This document shows, one piece after another, positions 25,586-32,879 of a stretch of 64,000 nt of DNA. A program made the translations under genes and the position numbers. Source of the DNA: Micromonospora endolithica. GTDB lineage: Bacteria > Actinomycetota > Actinomycetes > Mycobacteriales > Micromonosporaceae. Every line of letters begins with the position of its first letter. Positions within the stretch are counted from its first letter, which is position 1. The stretch is taken from NCBI RefSeq assembly GCF_003626595.1, contig NZ_RBAK01000021.1, positions 17,382-81,381 of the forward strand, given 5' to 3'. The notes beneath the pieces are model-generated. The model did no database searches, had not been told where the DNA came from, and saw only the letters and a list, made by a program, of their open reading frames with translations.

Positions 25586-26167
25586 ATGCATTCGACGAAT
25601 CGACGAATCGTGCTGGCCGCCACGGCCGGTGTCGCCGGCGCCGTGCTGGCCGCCGGGCTTCTCGCCGTACCGGCTCAGGCCGCTCCCGCCGGGGCGCTGT
25701 CCGTCGTGCTGACCGACGGCGAGCCCGAGATCGAGGAGGCGGAGGTCACCAGCCTGGTTCCCGACGGGGCCAAGGCCGGTGACGTCCTGCGGGTCCGGGA
25801 CGCCGCCACCGGCAACATGGGCTACTACCAGGTGGTGAACACCCGCGACTTCAGCGCGATCCTGATGGAGACGGTCAAGGGTGCCGCCGCCGGGGCCGCC
25901 AGCGCCGCCGGGGCCGTACGGGTGCTCGGCGACGACTCGGGTGCCGCGCTGCTGAAGATTCCCGCCTCGGTCATCGGCGCGGGGTTCGGTGGTCTGGGCG
26001 GAGCCGTGACCGGCCTCGTGGACGTCATCTTCAGCCCGGGTCAGGAGCTGATCCTCCTGCAGGACAGCACCACGCTCATCCGCGACGGCGCCACCTTCTT
26101 CGACGTCCCGGGACAGTCCGTCCCCGGCGTGGGTGTCGTGCCGATCGACCAGAACCTCCTGCCGTGA
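25586..26167 (+). CDS. exported protein of unknown function
   Basis: A 193-residue protein with a signal peptide (RRIVLAATAGVAGAVLAAGL, cleavage probably after PAQA). The mature part begins acidic (LTDGEPEIEEAEVTSLVPDG), then has a short beta-like region and a Gly/Ala-rich hydrophobic stretch (about residues 95-145, with FGGLGGAVTGLVDVIFSPG) that could insert into a membrane or pack as a glycine zipper. The ATG at 25586 follows GGAAAGG. It is 52 bases before the protease gene and likely co-transcribed. I do not recognise a family; it could be a substrate, inhibitor or partner of the protease. Confidence 0.7.
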   Translation: MHSTNRRIVLAATAGVAGAVLAAGLLAVPAQAAPAGALSVVLTDGEPEIEEAEVTSLVPDGAKAGDVLRVRDAATGNMGYYQVVNTRDFSAILMETVKGAAAGAASAAGAVRVLGDDSGAALLKIPASVIGAGFGGLGGAVTGLVDVIFSPGQELILLQDSTTLIRDGATFFDVPGQSVPGVGVVPIDQNLLP

Positions 26168-26219
26168 CCCGCCCGGCACCGGACCATCCTGCCGCCGGCC
26201 GACCCAAGAGGACCTTCAC

Positions 26220-27122
26220 ATGAACCTGCGCCGTCGCACGTGCTGGGCCGCCACCGCCGTCGCGGTTCTCGGCATCGTGGGCCTCGCGGCGGTGCCCGCA
26301 CACGCCGACGACATCGAGGTCGTCGACGCCGAGGTCACCGTGCCCGCGACCGGCACCAACTGCGAAGCCGCCTTCGTCGTCAAGAACTACGGCGGAGCGC
26401 CCGGCACGGTCGGGCTCATCTCCGCCGGGCACTGCGACACCCCGGGGCACCAGCTGATCTCCTCCAACGCCGACGCCGACTTCGAGGTCGTCGGCACGGG
26501 TTACAACGTGATCGGCACGACCAGCCTCCCCAACGGCGCGGAGTTGTACAGCGCGAACTTCTTCCGTGCCAACTGGGCCAACAAGAGCACCTGGGTGTCC
26601 TACGACCGGTCCAACACGGTGAACCCGCAGGTCATCGGCGGAGCGTTCGTCGGCATGCCGGTCTGCCGCTTCGGTGGGGTCACCCCGCATGCCTGCGGCA
26701 CGGTGCAGAGCACCAACGTGGCGCCCCGCGGGGCCGGCTTCGCCGCGGACACGTTCGGATTCCTGCGTCTGAACATCCCGTGTGTCGGCGGCGACAGCGG
26801 AGCGGCGGTGCTCTCCGCCGACGGCACCCAGGCCATCGGCATCGTCTCCGGACGCCGCCTCTCCGACGGCGCCTGCATCGTCTCGCAACTCAACCGGGTG
26901 GGCCCCAAGGTCGGCGGTCTGGAGCTCTACCAGCCACCGGCCCCCGGCTCGCTCTACCAGGTGATCACCCAGATCAACGGCACGTGGTACAACCTCGGCG
27001 TTCCAGTCAGGAGGGATCCGTCGGCCGACCCGAACACCACCCCGGGTCAGTGTGACCGTTTCCTCAGGGCCGGTGGTGTCACGAGCAAGCCGCAGGTGCG
27101 GATGGGCTGCGTACCCGTCTAG
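26220..27122 (+). CDS. exported chymotrypsin-fold serine protease
   Basis: A 300-residue secreted protease of the S1/streptogrisin-like group. The signal peptide covers about residues 1-30 (AVAVLGIVGLAAVPAHA). The catalytic His is H71 in LISAGHCDTPG and the nucleophile is S193 in CVGGDSGAAVLS, with disulfide Cys beside each. The expected Asp between them is not obvious: the region around GAELYSANFFRANW lacks the usual Asp, though YDRSNTV follows. There is no long propeptide as in streptogrisins. A 60-residue tail with two Cys ends the protein. Activity is therefore likely but not certain. Confidence 0.82.
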   Translation: MNLRRRTCWAATAVAVLGIVGLAAVPAHADDIEVVDAEVTVPATGTNCEAAFVVKNYGGAPGTVGLISAGHCDTPGHQLISSNADADFEVVGTGYNVIGTTSLPNGAELYSANFFRANWANKSTWVSYDRSNTVNPQVIGGAFVGMPVCRFGGVTPHACGTVQSTNVAPRGAGFAADTFGFLRLNIPCVGGDSGAAVLSADGTQAIGIVSGRRLSDGACIVSQLNRVGPKVGGLELYQPPAPGSLYQVITQINGTWYNLGVPVRRDPSADPNTTPGQCDRFLRAGGVTSKPQVRMGCVPV

Positions 27123-27208
27123 GGCTTTTCCCGGTCACACCCGCGACGCCCGGACCGGGGAGCGGAACCGGCCGATCGGCCGGCCGTTCCCCGGTTCGTC
27201 GCCGGACA

Positions 27209-27254
27209 CGAATGAGCCGGATGCCGGTGGATCCACCGACATCCGGCTCATTCG
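27209..27254. terminator. strong bidirectional terminator
   Basis: Perfect 14-base arms CGAATGAGCCGGAT (27209-27222) and ATCCGGCTCATTCG (27241-27254) enclose GCCGGTGGATCCACCGAC, which forms a second inner GGTGG/CCACC stem. It ends both the protease operon and the convergent DUF4236 gene. Confidence 0.8.
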
Positions 27255-27261
27255 TGGGACG

Positions 27262-27441
27262 TCACGCCCGGTTCTTGTCCTGCTTCCAGGACAGCGGACC
27301 CGGCAGGTCGACGCGGTGCGCCTTGGCCCGCGAGTTCCAGGACCAGCGACCGATCTTGATGCTCCAGGAGGAGAAGCCGTTCTCGGTGAAGTTGAGGATG
27401 AGCGGTCCGTACTTCTTGCGCTTGCGGAACATCAGACCCAT
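27262..27441 (-). CDS. DUF4236 small protein
   Basis: A 59-residue gene. It begins MGLMFRKRKKYGPLILNFTE and continues NGFSSWSIKIGRWSWNSR, the fold-defining pattern of DUF4236 (a short beta-rich protein of unknown role). GGGAG lies six bases before the ATG at 27441. The protein is strongly basic. Overlapping longer frames on both strands show no such pattern and are discarded. Confidence 0.8.
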   Translation of the reverse strand: MGLMFRKRKKYGPLILNFTENGFSSWSIKIGRWSWNSRAKAHRVDLPGPLSWKQDKNRA

Positions 27442-27575
27442 CGCGGGCTCCCTTCAATTCCCTTCCCTGCCCTGTCGAACCCGAACATGCCCGGAACGGC
27501 GATTCGCGAAACCCCGCCGTACTCCAGGCTGGACGGAGCAGTAGCCGGGCGGTGCGGCGGGTGGGGGTGGACAGG

Positions 27576-28031
27576 TCAGCGGGGTTCCCACGCGTCCGGC
27601 AGGGCGGTCAACTTCCGGACGTGGGCGGGCAGCCGGCCGCTGACGATCTCGGCGAGGCTGACCTCGTCGACCACCCGCCGCACCGCCGCCCGCACGGCCA
27701 CCCAGAGTCCGGGCAGGTTCTCCGCCGCCCCCTCGTAACTGGTCTCCTCCGGGCGCAGGCCGCGCACTCCGGCGAGCGGACCCTCCACCGCGCGCAGCAC
27801 CGCGCCGACGGTCACCTCCCGCGGCGGCCGGGCCAGGGTGTAGCCGCCCTCCGCGCCGCGCTGCGCCCGGACGATGCCGGCGCGGCGCAGGTCGGCCAGG
27901 ACCGCCTCCAGGAACTTGCGGGGCATGTCCTGCTCGGCGGCGATGGCCTGGGTGGACAGCAAGCGGGGGTAGGCGGTGGCGAGGCTCAGCGCCGCCCGTA
28001 CCGCGTAGTCGCCGCGCGCGGAGATCTGCAC
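27576..28031 (-). CDS. Rrf2-family regulator without iron-sulfur cysteines
   Basis: A 151-residue Rrf2/IscR-type winged helix: ISARGDYAVRAALSLATAYP, then AAEQDMPRKFLEAVLADLRR, and the wing RGAEGGYTLARPP. The family's three-Cys [2Fe-2S] region is replaced by GVRGLRPEETSYEGAAENL, with no Cys in the whole protein. It therefore cannot bind a cluster as IscR does and may sense something else, as CymR-like members do. The start is GTG at 28031. It lies seven bases after the AraC gene on the same strand and may be co-transcribed. Confidence 0.88.
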   Translation of the reverse strand: MQISARGDYAVRAALSLATAYPRLLSTQAIAAEQDMPRKFLEAVLADLRRAGIVRAQRGAEGGYTLARPPREVTVGAVLRAVEGPLAGVRGLRPEETSYEGAAENLPGLWVAVRAAVRRVVDEVSLAEIVSGRLPAHVRKLTALPDAWEPR

Positions 28032-28038
28032 CCCGTCA

Positions 28039-29064
28039 TCATGCCTGGCGAGAGGCGCCGTCGACGTCGGCAGGTGGGCGCGGACGCACCACCCGCCCGT
28101 TCGGCGGCTGCGGCGGACCGGGCGGCGCGGTGGGTCGGCCGCCCGGCGCGGTCGGCCCGTCGGCCGGCTGGCCGGACCCGGGGGAGGGTTGCGCGGCGGG
28201 CGGGCGACCGGAGCCGGGCAGCGGCTGTTCCCGGGCGGCCCGGAAGGCGCCGGGGCTGGCGCCGACCTCCCGGGTGAAGAACCGGCCGAAGTTGGTCGGC
28301 TCGGTGAAGCCCAGCGACCGGCCGATCCGGGCGATCGGCTCGTCGCTCGCCGCCAGCAGCCGGCTGGCCTGCAACGCCACCCGCTCGTCGACCACCTGCT
28401 TGGCGCTGCGGCCGGTCACCGCCAGGCAGGCCCGGGTCAGGGTCCGTACCGAGCAGCCGAGCCGCGCGGCGTAGTCCTCCACCCGGCGGGTGTGCGGGTA
28501 GCCGCGCTCCACCTCTCGGCGGAACCGGTCGAAGGTGGCGGCCTCGGCGCGCGGCGCGGCCGGCGGTGCCCCGCCCGGCAGCAGGGTCAGCCGCAGCAGC
28601 AGCACCGCGAGCTGGTGGCGGAGCAGTCCCTGGGCGGCCGGCACGTCCCGGTGCCGCTGGCAGTCGACGGCCAGCTGGGTCACCTCGCTGATCACCGCGT
28701 CCGCGTCCTCGCCGGCGAGCTGCCGCCAGGGCGCGACCGCGTCCAGGTCCACGTCCAGCCCGTGCAGCGCCGCCGGCGCCCAGCGCACCACCGTGGCGTC
28801 CAGCGGGGGGACCGGGCAGCGCAGCACCTGCCCGGCGCGTACCCGCAGCAGCGTGCCGGGCCGGCAGCGCAGCGGGCGGAAGTCCAGTTCCACCGTGCCG
28901 TGTCCGCCGGTGACCAGCGCGAGCAGGTCGCGGTCCAACAGCAGGGGGCGGTGCCACCCGGGGCCGGGCGCGAGGTCGCGCAGGCTCAGGGTGTCGATCG
29001 CGACGTCGCCGGCGGGGCCGCCGAGGTACGGCATGGAGGTGGACTGACCGGGAGGGACCATCAC
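28039..29064 (-). CDS. AraC-family transcription regulator
   Basis: A 341-residue regulator. Residues about 1-150 form a cupin-like effector domain. The double helix-turn-helix of AraC type lies at about 190-280: VEDYAARLGCSVRTLTRACL and IARIGRSLGFTEPTNFGRFF. A Pro/Gly-rich, disordered tail of about 60 residues extends beyond the DNA-binding domain, which is unusual since AraC proteins normally end there. The start is GTG at 29064 or ATG at 29061. It diverges from the SDR gene, its likely target. Confidence 0.88.
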   Translation of the reverse strand: MMVPPGQSTSMPYLGGPAGDVAIDTLSLRDLAPGPGWHRPLLLDRDLLALVTGGHGTVELDFRPLRCRPGTLLRVRAGQVLRCPVPPLDATVVRWAPAALHGLDVDLDAVAPWRQLAGEDADAVISEVTQLAVDCQRHRDVPAAQGLLRHQLAVLLLRLTLLPGGAPPAAPRAEAATFDRFRREVERGYPHTRRVEDYAARLGCSVRTLTRACLAVTGRSAKQVVDERVALQASRLLAASDEPIARIGRSLGFTEPTNFGRFFTREVGASPGAFRAAREQPLPGSGRPPAAQPSPGSGQPADGPTAPGGRPTAPPGPPQPPNGRVVRPRPPADVDGASRQA

Positions 29065-29211
29065 CTGCGACGGTAGCCCGAGGCGACGGCCGTCGCATCC
29101 CGACCGCCACCGGTGGGACCGGGCGGTGGGGGTTGTCTCCGCTTCGGCGCGCGGGCTACGTTACCGAGCGGTAGCTCCGCTTCGGGGGCCGCGCGACACG
29201 ATGGGATGGGC

Positions 29212-29988
29212 ATGACGGATCTGTTCTCGGTCGACGGCAAGACGGTCCTGGTCACCGGCGGTTCCCGGGGGATCGGCCTGATGATCGCCCAGGGCTTCGT
29301 ACGGGCCGGCGCGCGCGTGATCATCTCGTCCCGCAAGGCGGACGTCTGCGAGGCGGTCGCCAAGGAACTCTCCACCGAGGGCCGGTGCGAGGCGATCCCG
29401 GCCGACCTCGGCCACGACGAGGGCGCGCAGACCCTCGCCGCCGCCGTCCGGGAACGGGTCGACCGGCTCGACGTCCTGGTCAACAACGCCGGGGCGACCT
29501 GGGGCGCGCCGCTGGAGGCGTACCCGGAGGCCGCGTTCGACAAGCTCTGGGCGGTCAACGTCAAGGCCGTCTTCCGGCTCACCACCGCGCTGCTGCCGGC
29601 CCTGCGCGCCGGCGCCAGCGCCGACGACCCGGCCCGCGTGATCAACATCGGGTCGGTGGACGGCCTGCGGGTGCCGGTCATGGAGGTGTACGCCTACTCG
29701 GCCACCAAGGCGGCCGTGCACATGCTCACCCGCAGCCTCGCCCACCAGCTCGCCGGGGAGCAGATCACGGTCAACGCGATCGCGCCGGGGCCGTTCGAGA
29801 GCAAGATGATGGCGTTCGCGCTGGACGACCCCGGGTCGCGTTCCGCCATCGAGGCGCAGGTGCCGCTGGGTCGGATCGGCCGGCCGGAGGACATGGCCGG
29901 CACGGCGATCTACCTGTCGTCGCGCGCCGGGGCGTACCTGACCGGCGCGGTCATCCCGGTGGACGGCGGCATCACCACCCACGGCTGA
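29212..29988 (+). CDS. short-chain dehydrogenase/reductase
   Basis: A 258-residue classical SDR. The NAD(P)-binding motif is LVTGGSRGIGL, the NNAG motif is LVNNAGATWG, and the catalytic set is S in INIGSVDGL plus Y162 and K166 in YSATK. SRK after the second strand (IISSRKAD) favours NADP(H). The C-terminal LTGAVIPVDGG is typical of 3-oxoacyl-ACP reductase-like members. ATG at 29212 or 29206 both fit. The substrate is unknown; the divergent AraC gene may control it. Confidence 0.88.
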   Translation: MTDLFSVDGKTVLVTGGSRGIGLMIAQGFVRAGARVIISSRKADVCEAVAKELSTEGRCEAIPADLGHDEGAQTLAAAVRERVDRLDVLVNNAGATWGAPLEAYPEAAFDKLWAVNVKAVFRLTTALLPALRAGASADDPARVINIGSVDGLRVPVMEVYAYSATKAAVHMLTRSLAHQLAGEQITVNAIAPGPFESKMMAFALDDPGSRSAIEAQVPLGRIGRPEDMAGTAIYLSSRAGAYLTGAVIPVDGGITTHG

Positions 29989-30093
29989 GCACCGGCGGCG
30001 GGCGGGAGGCTGTCCGCGTACGTCATGGGTGTCCGGAGCCGCGCGGACTCGGCAGATCCGCGCGGCCCCGGGGTGGCCGGTTGCTCGGTCGTC

Positions 30094-30525
30094 TCAGCGA
30101 CCGGCGAGCAGCCGGGTCACCGCCGTGTCGACGTCGAGGTGCTCGGCCTCGCGGCCCCGCGGCACCACGACGTAGGTCCGCCGCAGGAAGCGCACCAGCA
30201 CGCTCCGCGGCACCTCGAAGAGGGCGTTGCCGTCCGGTGACGACAGCGCCAGCGCGACGAAGTCGCCGCGCGGCGTGGCCCAGGGCCAGACCCGCACGTC
30301 GCCGATGCCGGCCGGCTCGTCGAGACCGGTCACCAGCAGTTCACGGGCGAACGACCAGCTGACCGCCTCGCCCCCGGCCGATTCGGCATGGAACAGGACA
30401 TGAACCGCATACGGATCAGCAGGGTCGTAGCGCAGACTGGCACGCACCGGCAAGGCCGTGGCGTCAGGTGCGACGAGCCTTAGCGACGTCTCGACCTCTA
30501 CGGTCGTCGGTCGGATGACACTCAT
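30094..30525 (-). CDS. SsgA-family sporulation/cell-division regulator (SsgB-like)
   Basis: A 143-residue SsgA-like protein with the family pattern: VEVETSLRLVAPDATALPVR, SLRYDPADPYAVHVLFH, then WSFARELLVTGLDEPAGIGD and the basic VLVRFLRRTYVVVP. In Streptomyces, SsgB places FtsZ at sporulation septa. The length and N terminus are closest to the SsgB type. It supports a sporulating actinomycete host. The start is ATG at 30525. The 270 bases upstream contain no credible gene. Confidence 0.88.
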   Translation of the reverse strand: MSVIRPTTVEVETSLRLVAPDATALPVRASLRYDPADPYAVHVLFHAESAGGEAVSWSFARELLVTGLDEPAGIGDVRVWPWATPRGDFVALALSSPDGNALFEVPRSVLVRFLRRTYVVVPRGREAEHLDVDTAVTRLLAGR

Positions 30526-30799
30526 GAACGATCTCCCCCCGGCACCGCTGCGGAACGCGCGTGTCCCGCTTTTCCCATACTCAGGTGCTACTCCTGGCTA
30601 CGCTCCGCCATACGCTGACTTCACCCAGTGGTGGGAAGGGGGTCGGAAAGGCCGCGAGAATGTGAGAATTCATCTAGGATTTCCGGTTCTGCCCAGAGCG
30701 CTGGTCCCGCCCGGCATCGGGTGGCTCAGTCGTCGACTTACTCCGGTAACGTCCAGTCGACCGTTGCAGTGACGGGCGCGAGCCACACTGGGGGTGGAA
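30526..30799. other. intergenic region between ssgB-like and PGPGW genes
   Basis: About 274 bases between divergently read genes. It is less G/C-rich than average (for example GAATTCATCTAGGATTTCCG at 30667-30686) and should contain both promoters. No open frame here has plausible composition. Confidence 0.45.
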
Positions 30800-31369
30800 A
30801 TGGTGGCGAAACGATCCTTAGTGGAAACGAGGAACGCGCCGGGATCGCCGAACGTCGCGGTCCGGGCAACCGAAAAGCGGGGGTACGGGGTGCCGAAGGA
30901 GCAGCGGGACCAGGCCGGTCGGCCGGTCCGGGACCGGGAGGGCGGCGTGGCCGTGGCGGACCGGCGCAGCCGGCCACACTGGCGGCAGCGGGTGTCGCTC
31001 ACCCTCGACCTGATCCGCGCCAACCCCACCGGCCGGGTCGCCCTCAAGATCTTCATCGCCGTTGCCGGCGCGATCGTGGTGACCGTCGGCATCGCGCTGA
31101 TCCCACTGCCCGGCCCCGGCTGGCTGCTGGTGATCGCCGGCCTCGGCATCTGGGCGGTCGAGTTCCACTGGGCCCGCCGCCTGCTCACCTTCACCCGCCG
31201 GCACGTGCACGGCTGGACACAGTGGGTGACCCGACAGTCGCTCGGAGTGCGCTTCATCCTCGGCGCGGTCGGCCTGGTGTTCGTGTCGGCGGTGGTGTGG
31301 CTGTCGGTGAAGTACAGCCTCGGCATCGACCTGGTGGCGCAGGTGCTGAAGTACCTCGCGACGAACTGA
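30800..31369 (+). CDS. PGPGW-family transmembrane protein
   Basis: A 189-residue membrane protein. A charged N-terminal tail of about 65 residues precedes two close membrane segments with the signature PLPGPGWLLVIAGLGIWAVE, then a third segment near the C terminus (FILGAVGLVFVSAVVWLSVK). This matches the actinobacterial TIGR02611/PGPGW family, of unknown function. I chose ATG at 30800; shorter starts within the tail are possible. It is the last chromosomal gene before the tRNA. Confidence 0.82.
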   Translation: MVAKRSLVETRNAPGSPNVAVRATEKRGYGVPKEQRDQAGRPVRDREGGVAVADRRSRPHWRQRVSLTLDLIRANPTGRVALKIFIAVAGAIVVTVGIALIPLPGPGWLLVIAGLGIWAVEFHWARRLLTFTRRHVHGWTQWVTRQSLGVRFILGAVGLVFVSAVVWLSVKYSLGIDLVAQVLKYLATN

Positions 31370-31420
31370 GCCCCGGGTTTTTGGTCCGGTCGAGCGATCA
31401 GGTAGAGTCATCGGCGCTGA

Positions 31421-31492
31421 GGGCGATTAGCTCAGCGGGAGAGCGCTTCGTTCACACCGAAGAGGTCACTGGTTCGATCCCAGTATCGCCCA
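31421..31492 (+). tRNA. tRNA-Val (CAC)
   Basis: All arms close: acceptor GGGCGAT/ATCGCCC, D stem GCTC/GAGC, anticodon stem CTTCG/CGAAG around loop TTCACAC (anticodon CAC, reading GTG), and T stem ACTGG/CCAGT around TTCGATC. Discriminator A at 31492; CCA is not encoded. It is the likely bacterial attachment site for the integrated element to its right. Confidence 0.95.
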
Positions 31493-31510
31493 CGCAGAGA
31501 AACAGCAGGT

Positions 31511-31546
31511 AAAAGGCCGGTCGGGAACCCATCCGACCGGCCTTTT
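31511..31546 (+). terminator. terminator behind tRNA-Val
   Basis: Perfect 14-base arms AAAAGGCCGGTCGG and CCGACCGGCCTTTT with an eight-base loop, 18 bases after the tRNA. The T run on both strands makes it bidirectional, also ending the minus-strand gene that stops at 31566. Confidence 0.85.
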
Positions 31547-31565
31547 CGCTACCCGTCCCCGGAGA

Positions 31566-32177
31566 TCATGAGTCACCCGTGAGTCGCGGCCGAGGGCGTG
31601 ACTTCGGCAGGGTCGGCACCCCTAGGTCCGCCAGCTTGGTCTTGATGCCGATGTCGAAGCCCTCTTCGATGCCGGCCTCGCGGGCTTTCTCCAAGGCCGC
31701 CAGGGACGGATTGGTGGGGGCGTCCACCTTGGATCGTAGGTTCACGGTGTCGGCCTGGCGGCCACCGAGGTACATGTGTCCCGCGCCTCGACACGGCGTC
31801 GACGCGACCCCACGCGACGTCGACACGGTAGGGCTGGCAACCCGGTCATGCGTGGCGACGACGACTGTGGCCACGTCGTCCACCGCGGTGGCCAGTCTCG
31901 CCACGGCGTCCAGCCGGTCGCAGATCTGCTTGGCCGCGTCGGTCAGGTCCTTGCGCCGTTGCGAGTCACCGGACCGCACGATCCACCCGCACCCGCCGAT
32001 CCCCGCCAGGCTGACCAGCCCCGCATACACGCCGGTGGCGAAGTCCACGCCTGGCACGAAGTGGTCGACGAGGCAGACGAACGCGAGTCCGGTGCCCGCG
32101 AAGGTGGCCAGGGTGAGGTAGCCGTACTCGGTGCGGCGTCGCGGTTGCTGCTTGAGGAATCCCCACGTTGTTTCCAT
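31566..32177 (-). CDS. two-TM protein with cytoplasmic helical tail
   Basis: A 203-residue protein without a recognised family. Two membrane helices (LTLATFAGTGLAFVCLVDHF and VYAGLVSLAGIGGCGWIV) lie in the first 70 residues. A helical segment follows (LTDAAKQICDRLDAVARLAT), then a polar stretch and a second charged helix (LAALEKAREAGIEEGFDIGI). I chose ATG at 32177; a frame extending further upstream has no good start. It is the gene closest to the tRNA. A membrane location near the attachment site suits an accessory (lysogenic conversion or exclusion) gene, but that is inference. Confidence 0.65.
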   Translation of the reverse strand: METTWGFLKQQPRRRTEYGYLTLATFAGTGLAFVCLVDHFVPGVDFATGVYAGLVSLAGIGGCGWIVRSGDSQRRKDLTDAAKQICDRLDAVARLATAVDDVATVVVATHDRVASPTVSTSRGVASTPCRGAGHMYLGGRQADTVNLRSKVDAPTNPSLAALEKAREAGIEEGFDIGIKTKLADLGVPTLPKSRPRPRLTGDS

Positions 32178-32310
32178 CGCCGGAGACTGCCAGGTCACAC
32201 CGGGCGTGAGGCAACGGTCACCAGCCGGAGTTCGCAGATGGCGCACCGACAGCGATCTTCAGTTAACAAGCCTGTGACATTCGGGGTATCGACGTCACCC
32301 GAACAGGTGA

Positions 32311-32721
32311 TCAGCTGTCCTGAAAGACGATCCGGTACCTGTGTGCCGGGTATAGATCCGGCACCCCACCCGGGTGGCCGACCACCAGCAGCGGCACACC
32401 GTCCGGCGCCCCGTACATCTCCCGCTCCGCCGGTGTCGGGTTCCGCGCCGACACCCAGGTGCCCGCCTCCACGTACACCGGCTCCGGCTCCAACGGTGCG
32501 CGGACCGCGACACCGCGACCCCGGACGACCTCCACCAGGCCCTCGTCGCGTAACAGCTTCACGGCCGCGCGGGCGGTCATCTGCGCCACGTCGTACGTCT
32601 GCGATAGGTCCCGTTCGGACGGTAGCCGAGCACCCGGTCTGAGCTGCCCCGATGTGATCCGGTCGCGGAGGATCTCGGCCAGCTCCAAATAGCCGACCGG
32701 CGCCTGTCCGGGATAGATCAC
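32311..32721 (-). CDS. GntR-family regulator with short effector domain
   Basis: A 136-residue protein. Residues 8-75 are a GntR winged helix (LAEILRDRITSGQLRPGARL, PSERDLSQTYDVAQMTARAA). Only about 60 residues follow, too few for a full UTRA or FCD domain. The tail holds VEAGTWVSARNPTPAEREMY and a beta-like end. Short GntR proteins of this kind (such as KorSA of pSAM2) control transfer or excision of actinobacterial integrative elements. It diverges from the XRE gene over 158 bases that carry a palindrome. A role as the element's maintenance switch is plausible. Confidence 0.83.
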   Translation of the reverse strand: MIYPGQAPVGYLELAEILRDRITSGQLRPGARLPSERDLSQTYDVAQMTARAAVKLLRDEGLVEVVRGRGVAVRAPLEPEPVYVEAGTWVSARNPTPAEREMYGAPDGVPLLVVGHPGGVPDLYPAHRYRIVFQDS

Positions 32722-32758
32722 CGCCGCACGATAGACAGCCCAGCCGGAGAGAGGTTGC

Positions 32759-32776
32759 GGACTAGTTGGGTAGTCC
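32759..32776. promoter_or_regulatory. palindromic operator candidate between GntR and XRE genes
   Basis: GGACTA-N6-TAGTCC is a perfect six-base inverted repeat, 38 bases upstream of the gntR-type start and about 100 before the XRE start. Its placement fits a GntR or XRE operator in a divergent switch. Confidence 0.55.
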
Positions 32777-32815
32777 GATCGGCCGCCCCGATGGACGCTA
32801 CGGCGTACCGTGCGA

Positions 32816-32856
32816 GGTGGCGGCCCGCCGGAGTAGAGGCCGGCAGGGCCGCCACC
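32816..32856 (+). promoter_or_regulatory. leader hairpin before XRE-TPR gene
   Basis: GGTGGCGGCCC (32816-32826) pairs perfectly with GGGCCGCCACC (32846-32856), and an inner GCCGG/CCGGC extends the stem to 16 pairs with a single bulge. It sits 23 bases before the ATG at 32880. It may act as an attenuator or stabilise the leader; no T run follows. Confidence 0.5.
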
Positions 32857-32879
32857 CAGCCCTCTACCTGGGAGTGACC

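Noticed and set aside
27248..27457. 69-codon minus-strand frame over the DUF4236 gene
   Set aside because: It is out of frame with the recognised DUF4236 pattern and lacks a ribosome site.
30458..30772. 104-codon plus-strand frame
   Set aside because: It overlaps the start of the SsgA-family gene, has no family pattern and no good ribosome site.
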